Source: Shinella daejeonensis
GTDB lineage: Bacteria > Pseudomonadota > Alphaproteobacteria > Rhizobiales > Rhizobiaceae
Reading direction: 5' to 3'
DNA length: 64,000 nt
Assembly: GCF_024281235.1 (NCBI RefSeq)
Contig: NZ_JAHWXY010000001.1
Span: forward strand, 744,001 to 808,000
This document shows, in pieces, positions 27,611-35,826 of this stretch. Each line of letters begins with the position of its first letter. Position 1 is the first letter of the stretch. A model generated the notes under the pieces. The model did not search any database, was not told the origin of the DNA, and worked only from the letters and a program-made list of their open reading frames with translations. The translations under genes and the position numbers were made by a program.

Positions 27611-28153
27611 ATGCGCGATTATCGCGATGCCAAGGCCATGGCCAAAGCCATGCGGGAGGCCCTCGCCGCCCGCGATCTGCAAATCACCCATAGCGAAGCG
27701 CTGGAGATCGTCGCCCGCCAGTTCGGCCTGGAGACCTGGAACATCCTGTCGGCGAAGATGGAGCCGGCCGCCCTTCCGCCGGCCGGCAATATCGCCTTCG
27801 AGCAGGCCGTGCCGATCGTGCGCATCTTCGACGTGGCCAAGGCGCATGAATTCTATCTCGGCTTTCTCGGTTTCTCGGTCGATTGGGAGCACCGCTACGG
27901 CGATAGCTTCCCGCTCTATACCCAGGTCTCGCGCGGCGGCCTGCGGCTGCATCTCTCCGAGCATGCCGGCGACGCGACGCCCGGCTGCAATATGGTCGTC
28001 TATATGCGCGGCATCCGCGCCCTCCATGAAGAACTCATCGGGAAGAACTACCGTTACATGCGGCCCGGCCTGGAGGACGAGGGAACGCGGCTGGAGGTGA
28101 CGGTGATCGATCCCTTCCAGAACCGTATCCGCTTCATGGAACTGAAGGACTGA
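27611..28153 (+). CDS. Glyoxalase/bleomycin-resistance (VOC) superfamily protein
   Basis: 180 aa. An N-terminal helical extension of about 60 residues (SEALEIVARQFGLETWNIL), common in rhizobial members of this group, precedes one VOC domain. The domain begins VRIFDVAKAHEFYLGFLGFS and ends VIDPFQNRIRFME. A Glu near the end could bind metal. Substrate unknown; homologues are often labelled bleomycin-resistance-like. Confidence 0.85.
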   Translation: MRDYRDAKAMAKAMREALAARDLQITHSEALEIVARQFGLETWNILSAKMEPAALPPAGNIAFEQAVPIVRIFDVAKAHEFYLGFLGFSVDWEHRYGDSFPLYTQVSRGGLRLHLSEHAGDATPGCNMVVYMRGIRALHEELIGKNYRYMRPGLEDEGTRLEVTVIDPFQNRIRFMELKD

Positions 28154-28177
28154 GACGGCCGCGAGGCCGCCCGATCC

Positions 28178-28684
28178 TCATTCCCGCCATGCGATGACGC
28201 CTTTCAGGCGCTCGTGAACATCGGGCGTGAAGGGCGCGACCAGAACCCGGGCCGGGTCGACCGGGCCGGGAAACTCCAGCGCCTTGAAGGCGACTTTCTC
28301 AAAGCCGAGCGGCCCGTAATAGGGCGGGTCGCCGACGAGGATGACCGCCTCGGACCCCTTGCGGCGGGCCGCCTCAATCGCGATCCGCACCAGTTCGCGG
28401 CCGATCCCCCGGTTCTTGTGCGAGGATCGCACGGCCAGCGGGCCAAGCAGATGGCCTCTCACGCCGCCGGCCTGCACCGGCGTCATGCGGACCGAAGCGA
28501 TGGTCTCGCCCCTGTCGTCACAGACAAAGGAAAGCGACCGGTCGTGCGGTCCCTGTTCGCGAATGCGCGCCGCCGCCCGGACGTGACGTCCGGGCCCGAA
28601 GGCCTCGGCATTGATGATTTCGATGATCGCGTCCCGGGACGCGTCTTCCGGCAGATAGGCAAGATCGTGCTTGAGCATGTTCAT
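28178..28684 (-). CDS. GNAT-family N-acetyltransferase
   Basis: 168 aa. The acetyl-CoA loop is HLLGPLAVRSSHKNRGIGRE (motif A Q/RxxGxG/A). The C-terminal VILVGDPPYYGPLGFEKV is typical of YhbS-like putative acetyltransferases. ATG 28684 or ATG 28678 could be the start; neither has a strong ribosome site. Substrate unknown. Confidence 0.88.
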   Translation of the reverse strand: MNMLKHDLAYLPEDASRDAIIEIINAEAFGPGRHVRAAARIREQGPHDRSLSFVCDDRGETIASVRMTPVQAGGVRGHLLGPLAVRSSHKNRGIGRELVRIAIEAARRKGSEAVILVGDPPYYGPLGFEKVAFKALEFPGPVDPARVLVAPFTPDVHERLKGVIAWRE

Positions 28685-28909
28685 GAAGAGAGAAACCCTG
28701 TACGAAGCTGAGGATGCGCGGCTGCACGCGCGGGCGTGCGCGGAAGATAGCGTCAGCGTCGTCGTGGGGTTCCCATATAGAACATATCCGTCTTTCCATC
28801 ATTCTTGCGCGCCAGCCGGCGCGCGAAAACCGATCTCCGGCATCCTCTTCGCCGATAGCAGAAAAACCCCGCCTGTCAAAGCGCAAAACGCACTGTTCAA
28901 CGAATGGCG

Positions 28910-28966
28910 GCCTGTCGGGCACGGCCGCATGGGCTATGTATAGGACAAGAACCGTGCCCGACAGGC
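28910..28966 (+). promoter_or_regulatory. 15-bp perfect inverted repeat in the promoter/leader of the Xi-class GST
   Basis: GCCTGTCGGGCACGG at 28910-28924 is exactly inverted at 28952-28966. The 27-nt spacer contains TATGTATAGG, a -10-like stretch. The right arm ends 6 bp before AAAAGGAG, the ribosome site of the gene at 28984. It could be a twin operator looping over the -10 or a stable mRNA hairpin next to the ribosome site. No terminator role fits, as no gene ends here. Confidence 0.55.
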
Positions 28967-28983
28967 GCAAAAAGGAGAAGATC

Positions 28984-29973
28984 ATGGGTATGCTCGTTGA
29001 CGGCGTCTGGCATGACGTCTGGTATGACACGGAGTCCACCAAGGGCCATTTCGAACGTTCGGCGGCGCAATTCCGCAACTGGATCACCGCAGACGGCGCG
29101 CCCGGTCCGTCGGGGGACGGCGGTTTTGCCGCCGAGGCCGGCCGCTATCATCTTTATGTCTCGCTCGCCTGTCCCTGGGCGCATCGCACGCTGATCTTCC
29201 GCAAGCTGAAGAAGCTGGAGGACCTGATCTCCGTTTCGGTCGTCGACCCGCTGATGCTGGCCAGGGGCTGGGAGTTCAAGGACGGGGATGGCGACACCGT
29301 CGACCACCTGTTCGGCGCGGCGACCCTTGCCGACGTCTATCTCAAGGCAAACGCCCATTACAGCGGCCGGGTCACCGTCCCGCTGCTGTGGGACAAGAAA
29401 CGGAACCGCCCCGTCTCCAATGAATCGGCGGAGATCATCCGCATGTTCAACACGGCCTTCGACGGGATTACCGGTTCGCGCGCCGACTATTATCCCGAGC
29501 CGCTTCGCGCCGGGATCGACGCGCTCAACAGCGAAATCTACGACACCGTCAACAATGGCGTCTACAAGGCCGGCTTCGCCACCACCCAGGAAGCCTATGC
29601 GGAAAATGTCGAGAAACTCTTCGCCATGCTCGACAGGCTGGAGGAACGCCTTTCCACCCGGCGCTATCTGACGGGCGAGCGGCTCACCGAGGCCGACTGG
29701 CGGCTCTTCACGACGCTGGTGCGCTTCGACGCTGTCTATGTCGGTCATTTCAAATGCAACATCCGGCGGATCGCCGACTATCCGAACCTCTCGGGCTATC
29801 TGCGCGAACTCTACCAGATGCCGGGCATCGCCGAGACGGTGAACATGCGCCACATCAAGGAGCACTATTATCGCAGCCACGCCACGATCAACCCGACCGG
29901 CGTCGTCCCCCTGGGGCCGCTCCTCGAGCTTGATGCCCCGCACGGGCGCGAGCGCCTGAAGGCTGCGGCCTGA
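28984..29973 (+). CDS. Glutathionyl-hydroquinone reductase (Xi-class glutathione S-transferase)
   Basis: 329 aa from ATG 28984 behind AAGGAG. The Xi-class catalytic motif CPWAHR (Cys at about residue 64) sits in YVSLACPWAHRTLIFRKLKK. Length, FNTAFDGI and the C-terminal YYRSHATINPTGVVPLGP fit the YqjG/PcpF family, which removes glutathione from glutathionyl-hydroquinones using a second GSH. A 57-bp inverted-repeat element precedes it. Confidence 0.92.
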   Translation: MGMLVDGVWHDVWYDTESTKGHFERSAAQFRNWITADGAPGPSGDGGFAAEAGRYHLYVSLACPWAHRTLIFRKLKKLEDLISVSVVDPLMLARGWEFKDGDGDTVDHLFGAATLADVYLKANAHYSGRVTVPLLWDKKRNRPVSNESAEIIRMFNTAFDGITGSRADYYPEPLRAGIDALNSEIYDTVNNGVYKAGFATTQEAYAENVEKLFAMLDRLEERLSTRRYLTGERLTEADWRLFTTLVRFDAVYVGHFKCNIRRIADYPNLSGYLRELYQMPGIAETVNMRHIKEHYYRSHATINPTGVVPLGPLLELDAPHGRERLKAAA

Positions 29974-29979
29974 GGAACG

Positions 29980-30480
29980 CTACCAGACATCGGAAAACGG
30001 CGCGCGGCCGGCGATTTCTTCGAGGCGGCGGCGCGTGGCCGCCGTGGTCCCGGCCGGAAGCTCGTCCAGCCTGAAGAAGGCGGCTTCCACGATCTCCCGG
30101 TCGGAGCGCCGCGGGGCGGTCTGGCGCACACGATCACAGCGATAGAAGAGAACGTGATCGCGCTTGCTGGTCTGCCGGTTGAAATAGACGTTGAGCAGCA
30201 CCGGCGGCGCGCCGAAAACGAGGTTCCCCTCCTCCCTCAGTTCCTTGGCCAGCGCCTCGACCGCCGTTTCCCGCCGCTCGATGCCGCCGCCCGGCAGGTG
30301 CCAGCCCGGAACGTAGCTGTGCCGCACCAGGAAGATCCGCCCCGCCTCGTCGAAACAGGCGGCGCGCACCCCCATGGTCATGCCGCGCGTCCAGGCGAAA
30401 CAGACATGCGCCAGCCGCAGGGCGAGACGTGCGGCAAGCCCCCTGCGCGGGCCTTCGGGAAAGGGCATCTTCGATTCCAT
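29980..30480 (-). CDS. Nudix domain protein
   Basis: 166 aa from ATG 30480. A Nudix-type box is present (GGGIERRETAVEALAKELRE), but Lys replaces the usual Arg before EL and the end reads EEGNL instead of EExGU, so it departs slightly from the canonical motif. The HSYVPGWHLPGGG segment before it is standard. Substrate unknown. It shares the 109-bp divergent region with the metallophosphoesterase gene. Confidence 0.85.
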   Translation of the reverse strand: MESKMPFPEGPRRGLAARLALRLAHVCFAWTRGMTMGVRAACFDEAGRIFLVRHSYVPGWHLPGGGIERRETAVEALAKELREEGNLVFGAPPVLLNVYFNRQTSKRDHVLFYRCDRVRQTAPRRSDREIVEAAFFRLDELPAGTTAATRRRLEEIAGRAPFSDVW

Positions 30481-30589
30481 TGCCGCACTTCGCTCCAGGC
30501 CGGCCGCCGAATCAAGCCGGTCGCGCAGAATCCGCGATATTTGTCCGTCCTCGCGTTTCCCTTCCGCCGCGAATGCTCTAATGAGAACC

Positions 30590-31492
30590 ATGTTCAGACT
30601 TGCGCATATTTCGGACGTCCATCTCGGCCCCCTGCCCGCACTGACCTTCCTGGAACTCTTTTCGAAACGCATCACCGGTTTCGTGAACTGGCATCGCAAT
30701 CGCCGTCGCCATCTCTTCGCCAACACGCTCGACATCGTGCTGGAGGACATCGAGCGGCGCGATCCCGACCATCTGGCGATCACCGGCGACCTCGTCAATC
30801 TCGCCAGCACCCTGGAGATTGCGGCGGCGCGGCAATGGCTGAACGCCGCCGGCACGCCGGAAAATATCTCCCTCGTTCCGGGCAATCACGACGCCTATGT
30901 GCGCGGGGCTTATGAAAAGGCCACCCGCGCCTGGTATCCCTACCTGCGCGGCGATGAAGCGCCGATGGAATGGGAGGAAGACCGGCATCTCTTTCCCTAT
31001 CTGCGCGTGCGCGGCCCCGTCGCGTTGATCGGCTGCTCGACCGCCGTCGCGACGCCTCCCTTTTCGGCAAGCGGCTACTTCGGCAGGCGACAGGCGCGCG
31101 AGACGGTCAACCTGCTGCGCGAGGCCGGAAAGGCCGGCCTTTTCCGCGTGGTCATGATCCACCACCCGCCGATCCGTGGCGCGACCGCACTGCACAAGCG
31201 GATGATCGGCATCCGCCGCTTCGCCGCGACAATCTCCACCGGCGGCGCAGACCTCGTGCTGCACGGCCATACCCATCTCGACACCGTGCACTGGCTGGAG
31301 AGCGGCGGAAAGGCGGTGCCCGTCGTCGGCATCGCCTCCGCCTCGCAGGGACCGGGCGGGCACAGGCCCCCCGCCGGCTACAATCTGTTCGAGATTTCCG
31401 GCGGACCCGGCAACTGGAACCTGATGCGCGAACGCTATGCGCTGACGCCCGACGGCCTGGCGCTGACACTCGGCGAAACGACACGCTTTTGA
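30590..31492 (+). CDS. Calcineurin-like metallophosphoesterase
   Basis: 300 aa from ATG 30590 (ATG 30581 is in frame too). All five metal-binding blocks of the family are present in order: HISDVHLGP, ITGDLVN, VPGNHD, MIHHPP and LHGHTH. A cytoplasmic cyclic-nucleotide or other phosphodiesterase is likely, but the substrate cannot be told from sequence. Confidence 0.92.
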   Translation: MFRLAHISDVHLGPLPALTFLELFSKRITGFVNWHRNRRRHLFANTLDIVLEDIERRDPDHLAITGDLVNLASTLEIAAARQWLNAAGTPENISLVPGNHDAYVRGAYEKATRAWYPYLRGDEAPMEWEEDRHLFPYLRVRGPVALIGCSTAVATPPFSASGYFGRRQARETVNLLREAGKAGLFRVVMIHHPPIRGATALHKRMIGIRRFAATISTGGADLVLHGHTHLDTVHWLESGGKAVPVVGIASASQGPGGHRPPAGYNLFEISGGPGNWNLMRERYALTPDGLALTLGETTRF

Positions 31493-31625
31493 AGAATATG
31501 CCAAACCACACGGATGCGAGGCCTTCCGGCTTGCGAAGCCGGGGGAGAATGTTTCATATCAGTCGGTCGCCACCCCAAAGGCGTGCAAAAAGAGCGACGA
31601 TCCAGACCATCCCTTTGGAAAAACG

Positions 31626-31976
31626 ATGCAGCCGGCGACACCATCCAGCAAGTTCCCTCCTCAATTGGTCGATATGCTGCCGAAACTGCGCCGTTTCGCC
31701 ATGACCCTGACGCGTGGCGGCAACAATGCCGAGGGTCTGGCGCTCTCCTTCCGGCCGGAGGAGAGCCATAAGAGACCGGCGTGCATCGATGCGGACCGGC
31801 GGCACTGTCCGCGCATCGGCATCCCCTCCGCCGGGGCGGCTTGTTCCAGACAATTGCGCAGCCGGATCATGACGATGCCGAAGGGACGTTCCAGCGCCTT
31901 CCCGCTCCTGAACGTCGAAGGCCACAACGACCGGACGGCCGCCATGATCGCGGAAGCGACGGAAAGGAAGGCCTGA
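31626..31976 (+). CDS. Probable eroded ECF sigma factor (116-aa remnant)
   Basis: The first 31 or so residues (FPPQLVDMLPKLRRFAMTLT, then RGG) look like the start of region 2 of an ECF sigma factor. The rest of the frame does not, apart from LLNVEGHNDRTAAM near the end, which resembles the start of a region-4 helix. In another frame, 31841-31920 reads LFQTIAQPDHDD and then FQRLPAPERR, like the end of region 2 and the linker to region 4. Together this suggests internal deletions and frameshifts. The gene still ends 1 bp before the anti-sigma start (GTG 31978), the spacing expected of a coupled sigma/anti-sigma pair. It could alternatively be an unrelated small protein. Confidence 0.5.
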   Translation: MQPATPSSKFPPQLVDMLPKLRRFAMTLTRGGNNAEGLALSFRPEESHKRPACIDADRRHCPRIGIPSAGAACSRQLRSRIMTMPKGRSSAFPLLNVEGHNDRTAAMIAEATERKA

Positions 31977-31977
31977 C

Positions 31978-32817
31978 GTGGACAGCACACAGGGTTTCCC
32001 GCTGGAAGTGCGGCTATCGGCCTATCTCGACGGTCGGCTCCCGGAGGCGGAAATGGAAGAGATCGATACATTGCTGGCAAACGACGCGGACGCCCGCGCG
32101 GTCCTGGGAAGGCTGAGAACCGGCAGCGCGTCCGATATGCGCGCCTTCGGGACACCGTCGCAGGAGCCGGCTCCGGCAGCGCCGGCGAAGGCAATAACCG
32201 AGGCCGCCGCGCCGAAGGCCGGGACACCGCCGGAAAGCGTCGGTCCCGCCGCGGCAAGGGTGTCGCGCCGCCGCCGGCGTTTCTGGATGCAGACCATTTC
32301 CGCCTCGCTCGCCCTCTTCCTTGCAGGTGCCGCCGCCGGATACCTGATCGCCATGGGACGGGAGGCCGGCACACCGCCGCAGATCGCAGTCACCCGTGGC
32401 TGGCTCGACGATATCGCCGATTACCATCGCATCTATTCGCGCCAGACCCGCCACCTGACGGAAGTTCCCGCCGGCGACGACGATCATATCGTCGAATGGC
32501 TGAGCGCCAGCACCGGCGTCACGTTCCGGCTGCCCGACCTTTCGGCGCAGAAGCTGATCTTCGAAGGCGCGCGCCTGCTGGTGGCCGGCGGCAAACCGAC
32601 CGGCCAGCTTCTCTATCGCGACACGGACGGAGAGATCTTCGCGATCTGTTTCCGTCAGGGCGAGCCGGTCGAGAGCCGGACGGCCCTGACGGAGAACATG
32701 CGCAACGATATCGGCCTGGTTTCCTGGCAGCGGGGCACCGCGGTCTTCGTCGTCGTCGGTCCTTCCGCCGACCCCGACCTGGAACGGCTGGCGGAGACGG
32801 TTTCCACCACGATCTGA
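31978..32817 (+). CDS. Transmembrane anti-sigma factor
   Basis: 279 aa from GTG 31978 (GGAAGG upstream). The N-terminal cytoplasmic anti-sigma part has VRLSAYLDGRLPEAEMEEID, a rhizobial anti-sigma start. A Pro/Ala-rich linker precedes one membrane helix (about 105-124), and a periplasmic domain of about 150 residues follows. No zinc HxxxCxxC motif. It normally holds an ECF sigma factor inactive, but the adjacent sigma gene appears broken, so its present partner is unclear. Confidence 0.8.
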   Translation: MDSTQGFPLEVRLSAYLDGRLPEAEMEEIDTLLANDADARAVLGRLRTGSASDMRAFGTPSQEPAPAAPAKAITEAAAPKAGTPPESVGPAAARVSRRRRRFWMQTISASLALFLAGAAAGYLIAMGREAGTPPQIAVTRGWLDDIADYHRIYSRQTRHLTEVPAGDDDHIVEWLSASTGVTFRLPDLSAQKLIFEGARLLVAGGKPTGQLLYRDTDGEIFAICFRQGEPVESRTALTENMRNDIGLVSWQRGTAVFVVVGPSADPDLERLAETVSTTI

Positions 32818-32849
32818 CGGTATGATCCTGGCCGATCGGGCCATCGGTG

Positions 32850-32882
32850 CGTCTCCCGCCGCAGGAAATCCGGCGGGAGACG
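32850..32882. terminator. Convergent hairpin between the anti-sigma gene and leuA
   Basis: CGTCTCCCGCCG/CGGCGGGAGACG is a perfect 12-bp stem with a 9-nt loop, placed between two convergent stop codons. There is no T run on either side, but the stem is very stable. Confidence 0.55.
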
Positions 32883-32897
32883 GGCGGATTGCCGTCG

Positions 32898-34604
32898 TCA
32901 GCGCCGTTCGGCGAGCACGCGGTTGGCGGCCGAGACGATCGCCTCCAGCGAGGCGGCCACGATATTGGTGTTGATCCCCACCCCGAAGAGCCGGCCGCCG
33001 GGATGCTCCACCTCCACATAGGCGATCGCCGCGGCGTTGGAACCGTGTTGCAGCGAATGTTCCGAATAGTCGGCAACCGACATCGGAATGCCGAGATAGA
33101 TCGAAAGCGCGTTGATGAAGCCGTCGATCGGGCCGGTGCCCGTGCCTTCGATCTTCTTGGCCTCGCCGCCGTCCGTGATATCGGCGCCGACGATCCGCAC
33201 GCCCTTGCTCTCCGGATCGGGATAGGTGTGGTGATCGACGAAGCGCAGGCGCGTGCCGGGCTGCGTCACGTAATGCTCCATGAAGCGTTCGTAGATGCGC
33301 TTCGAGGGCAGTTCCACGCCTTCCTCGTCGGTGATGCGCTGGATTTCCTCACGGAATTCCACCTGCAGGTTGCGCGGCAGGTTGATGCCGTGATCGGCCT
33401 GAAGGATATAGGCGATGCCGCCCTTGCCCGACTGCGAGTTGATGCGGATGATCGCCTCGTAGGAGCGGCCGACGTCCTGCGGGTCGATCGGCAGATAAGG
33501 CACTTCCCACAGCGGCTTGTTGGCCGTCCTGATGGCCTTCATGCCCTTGTTGATGGCGTCCTGATGCGAGCCGGAAAAGGCGGTGTAGACCAGTTCGCCG
33601 ACATAGGGATGACGATCCGCAATGGCCATTTCGTTCGAATATTCATAGACGTCCTTGATCCGCTCGATATCCGAGCAATCCAGCATCGGATCGACGCCCT
33701 GCGTGTACATGTTGAGCGCCAGTGTCACCACGTCGACGTTGCCGGTGCGCTCGCCGTTGCCGAACAGCGTGCCCTCGACGCGGTCCGCCCCCGCCATCAG
33801 GCCGAGTTCGGTGGCGGCGATGCCGGTGCCGCGGTCGTTGTGCGGATGCAGCGACACGATGATGTTGTCGCGATTGTCGAGATTGCGGCACATCCATTCG
33901 ATCTGGTCGGCATAGACGTTGGGCGTCGCCATCTCGACGGTGGAGGGCAGGTTGAGAATGAGCTTGTTGTCGGCCGTCGGCTTCACGATCTCGGCCACCG
34001 CGTTGCAGATCTCCAGAGCCACCTCCAGCTCGGTGCCGGTGAAGCTTTCCGGCGAATATTCGAAGCGGTAGTCGCCGCCCGCCTTGGCCGCCATGTCCAT
34101 GATCATGCTGGCCGCGTCGGTGGCGATCTGCTTGATGCCGGCGACGTCCTTGGCGAAGACCACCCGGCGTTGCAGCTCGCTGGTGGAATTGTAGAAATGG
34201 ATGATCGGCCTGTGCGCGCCCTCGAGCGCCTCGAAGGTGCGGGTGATCAGTTCCGGCCGGCACTGGACCAGAACCTGCAAGCTCACGTCGTCCGGCACAT
34301 TGCCTTCCTCGACGCACCAGCGGTTGAAATCGAAATCCGTCTGCGAGGCGGAGGGAAATCCGACCTCGATCTCCTTGAAGCCCATGTCGACGAGCAGCTT
34401 GAACATCCGCGCCTTGCGGTCATGCCCCATGGGATTGACCAGCGACTGGTTGCCATCGCGCAGGTCCACCGAACACCAGATCGGCGCCTTGGAGATGACC
34501 TTCGACGGCCACGTGCGATCCGGCAGGGCGACCTGCGGATAGGGCTGATACTTGACGGCGGCTTCAGGCATGCCCTGCCTGGGGGAATAGGTCTTCACAA
34601 TCAT
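32898..34604 (-). CDS. leuA: 2-isopropylmalate synthase
   Basis: 568 aa. It catalyses the first step of leucine synthesis, condensing acetyl-CoA with 2-ketoisovalerate. Catalytic segments of the DRE-TIM family are present: VDLRDGNQSL, EVGFPSASQTDFDF and the metal-binding SLHPHNDRGT (HxH). The C-terminal LeuA regulatory domain gives Leu feedback. The length fits the long LeuA form. ATG 34604 has GAAGAG upstream. A Leu-codon leader and overlapping hairpins precede it (34623-34925), indicating attenuation by leucine supply. Confidence 0.96.
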   Translation of the reverse strand: MIVKTYSPRQGMPEAAVKYQPYPQVALPDRTWPSKVISKAPIWCSVDLRDGNQSLVNPMGHDRKARMFKLLVDMGFKEIEVGFPSASQTDFDFNRWCVEEGNVPDDVSLQVLVQCRPELITRTFEALEGAHRPIIHFYNSTSELQRRVVFAKDVAGIKQIATDAASMIMDMAAKAGGDYRFEYSPESFTGTELEVALEICNAVAEIVKPTADNKLILNLPSTVEMATPNVYADQIEWMCRNLDNRDNIIVSLHPHNDRGTGIAATELGLMAGADRVEGTLFGNGERTGNVDVVTLALNMYTQGVDPMLDCSDIERIKDVYEYSNEMAIADRHPYVGELVYTAFSGSHQDAINKGMKAIRTANKPLWEVPYLPIDPQDVGRSYEAIIRINSQSGKGGIAYILQADHGINLPRNLQVEFREEIQRITDEEGVELPSKRIYERFMEHYVTQPGTRLRFVDHHTYPDPESKGVRIVGADITDGGEAKKIEGTGTGPIDGFINALSIYLGIPMSVADYSEHSLQHGSNAAAIAYVEVEHPGGRLFGVGINTNIVAASLEAIVSAANRVLAERR

Positions 34605-34622
34605 CGCGTTTACTCTTCGTGT

Positions 34623-34765
34623 CCCGGCATTCGCCAGATCCGTCTTAGCGCAGCGAAAGTCGCTTGGCGACGGCGAATGCCGGCCCTCATGGGCCGGAGG
34701 CGGATCAGAAAATGGGATTCGAGGAGCTATGGCCTGGCGGGCTGTTCGGCCGCCGGGCGCTCCTC
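34623..34765 (-). promoter_or_regulatory. Alternative hairpins of the leuA leader (predicted attenuator)
   Basis: On the transcript, three dyads lie between the leader stop and leuA. GAGGAGC/GCTCCTC (34765-34759 with 34727-34721) encloses GGCGG/CCGCC. CCGGCCC/GGGCCGG lies at 34697-34680. CCGGCATTCGCC/GGCGAATGCCGG is a 12-bp perfect stem (34681-34670 with 34634-34623). The last two share a CCGG segment and cannot form together. The first is followed after about 10 nt by ATTTTCT. This is the layout expected of ribosome-controlled attenuation, although no textbook T run follows the last stem. Confidence 0.55.
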
Positions 34766-34889
34766 AACGGACCCGGCAACCGCGCGTAAGGCCGAGAAGA
34801 AGAAGCGAGGAGAAGCCGCGCGAACGCTCGCGGACGGCAGCACGGCCGCGCGAAACCCGTTCGATGATCTGTACGCCGGTCTTCAACAT
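34764..34889 (-). CDS. leuL: leuA leader peptide with Leu codon run
   Basis: 41 codons from ATG 34889 to TGA. Near the end it reads GFSSLLLLGLTRGCRVR, with five leucines in six codons (CTT CTT CTT CTC GGC CTT). It lies on the leuA strand about 160 bp before leuA. The predicted -10 (TATAAG) ends 7 bp before the ATG, so the transcript would begin at or next to the start codon and be leaderless. Stalling at the Leu codons when leucyl-tRNA is scarce should favour leuA expression, as in known leader-peptide attenuators. Confidence 0.65.
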   Translation of the reverse strand: MLKTGVQIIERVSRGRAAVRERSRGFSSLLLLGLTRGCRVR

Positions 34890-34896
34890 GACCCGG

Positions 34897-34925
34897 CTTA
34901 TAGCCGGGGCGCGGCGCAAGCGCAA
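34897..34925 (-). promoter_or_regulatory. Predicted leuL-leuA promoter
   Basis: TTGCGC (34925-34920), 17-bp spacer, TATAAG (34902-34897) on the minus strand, close to the sigma-70-type consensus used in rhizobia. The expected start point coincides with the leader ATG. Confidence 0.5.
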
Positions 34926-35101
34926 GCGTGCAGGCAGGGATTTTCGATGAAGGGGCGCCGGCTCGACGCTGCGGGAGCCCTTCACCGAAGGGCGCCCTCC
35001 CCCCCGACGGAGGGCTCCGGCGGGGGAGAGGCGGTATTCCGGTCGTTTCCTTCCTCCGATTGCGGCGGGAAATCCCCGGAAAACGCAGGAAGGCGTCGAC
35101 G
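34926..35101. other. Region between clpP and the leuL promoter
   Basis: About 175 bp with no supportable gene. A C-rich/G-rich dyad near 35000-35030 could end the clpP transcript. Nothing else stands out. Confidence 0.35.
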
Positions 35102-35680
35102 TCAGATGTCGGCCTGCGCCGTCACGATCCGCGAAACGAGGCCATAGGCCTTGGCGTCCTCGGCGGAAAGCCAGTAGTCGCGGTCGGTATCCTTGGCGAT
35201 CTTCTCGACGGGCTGGCCCGTGGCCTCGGCGAAGATCGCGTTCAGGCGTTCGTTCATCTTGATGATCTCGCGCGCCTGGATCTCGATATCGGAGGCCATG
35301 CCGCGCGTGCCGCCGGACGGTTGATGCAGCAGGAAACGCGTGTTGGGCAGGCAGATGCGGCGTTCCTTCGGCGCGGCGACATAGATCAGCGCACCGGCGG
35401 AGGCGACCCAGCCCGTCCCGATCATCCAGACCTTCGGCTTGATGAACTTGATCATGTCATGGATCGAATCGCCCGATTCGACATGGCCGCCCGGCGAGTT
35501 CACATAGATGCGGATGTCGTCGTCGCTGGCTGCGGCCAGCGCCACCAGTTGCGAGCAGACCTTCTGCGCCAGCTCCTGGTTGATCGGCCCGTAGATGAAG
35601 ATCGAACGCGACTTGAAAAGGTTCGCCTCCGTTTCCTTGCCCAACGGCAGTTCCGTTTTCTTGTCGTCCTCGTCGCTCAT
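35102..35680 (-). CDS. clpP: Clp protease proteolytic subunit (ClpP paralogue)
   Basis: 192 aa. Serine-protease triad S94 (GWVASAGA), H119 (LLHQPSG) and D168 ([11 protein letters not shown]). The handle-domain sequence differs from housekeeping ClpP (GWVASAGA instead of the usual GMAASMGA-like segment), and no clpX, tig or lon neighbour is present. It is probably one of the additional ClpP subunits that rhizobia carry, which degrade proteins together with a Clp ATPase. It has no propeptide-like N-terminus beyond about 20 acidic residues. Confidence 0.9.
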   Translation of the reverse strand: MSDEDDKKTELPLGKETEANLFKSRSIFIYGPINQELAQKVCSQLVALAAASDDDIRIYVNSPGGHVESGDSIHDMIKFIKPKVWMIGTGWVASAGALIYVAAPKERRICLPNTRFLLHQPSGGTRGMASDIEIQAREIIKMNERLNAIFAEATGQPVEKIAKDTDRDYWLSAEDAKAYGLVSRIVTAQADI

Positions 35681-35826
35681 CCAAAATCTCCGGCATTGAT
35701 CGGTCAGGTAAGTCTGTCGCTGTCAGATAGTGCGACTCATCCGCCAAGACAATGCAACAAAACAGCCGCCCGGGGATAGAGCATGCGTGCGACGCCCGCA
35801 AACAGGGTAAACGTCGCCGCCGGGGC

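Noticed and set aside
34990-35035. C-rich/G-rich dyad near the clpP end as a terminator
   Set aside because: Several partial pairings are possible and none ends in a T run, so it was mentioned but not called.
32847-35147. 766-codon plus-strand frame opposite leuA
   Set aside because: Antisense shadow of leuA continuing into its leader; no domains.
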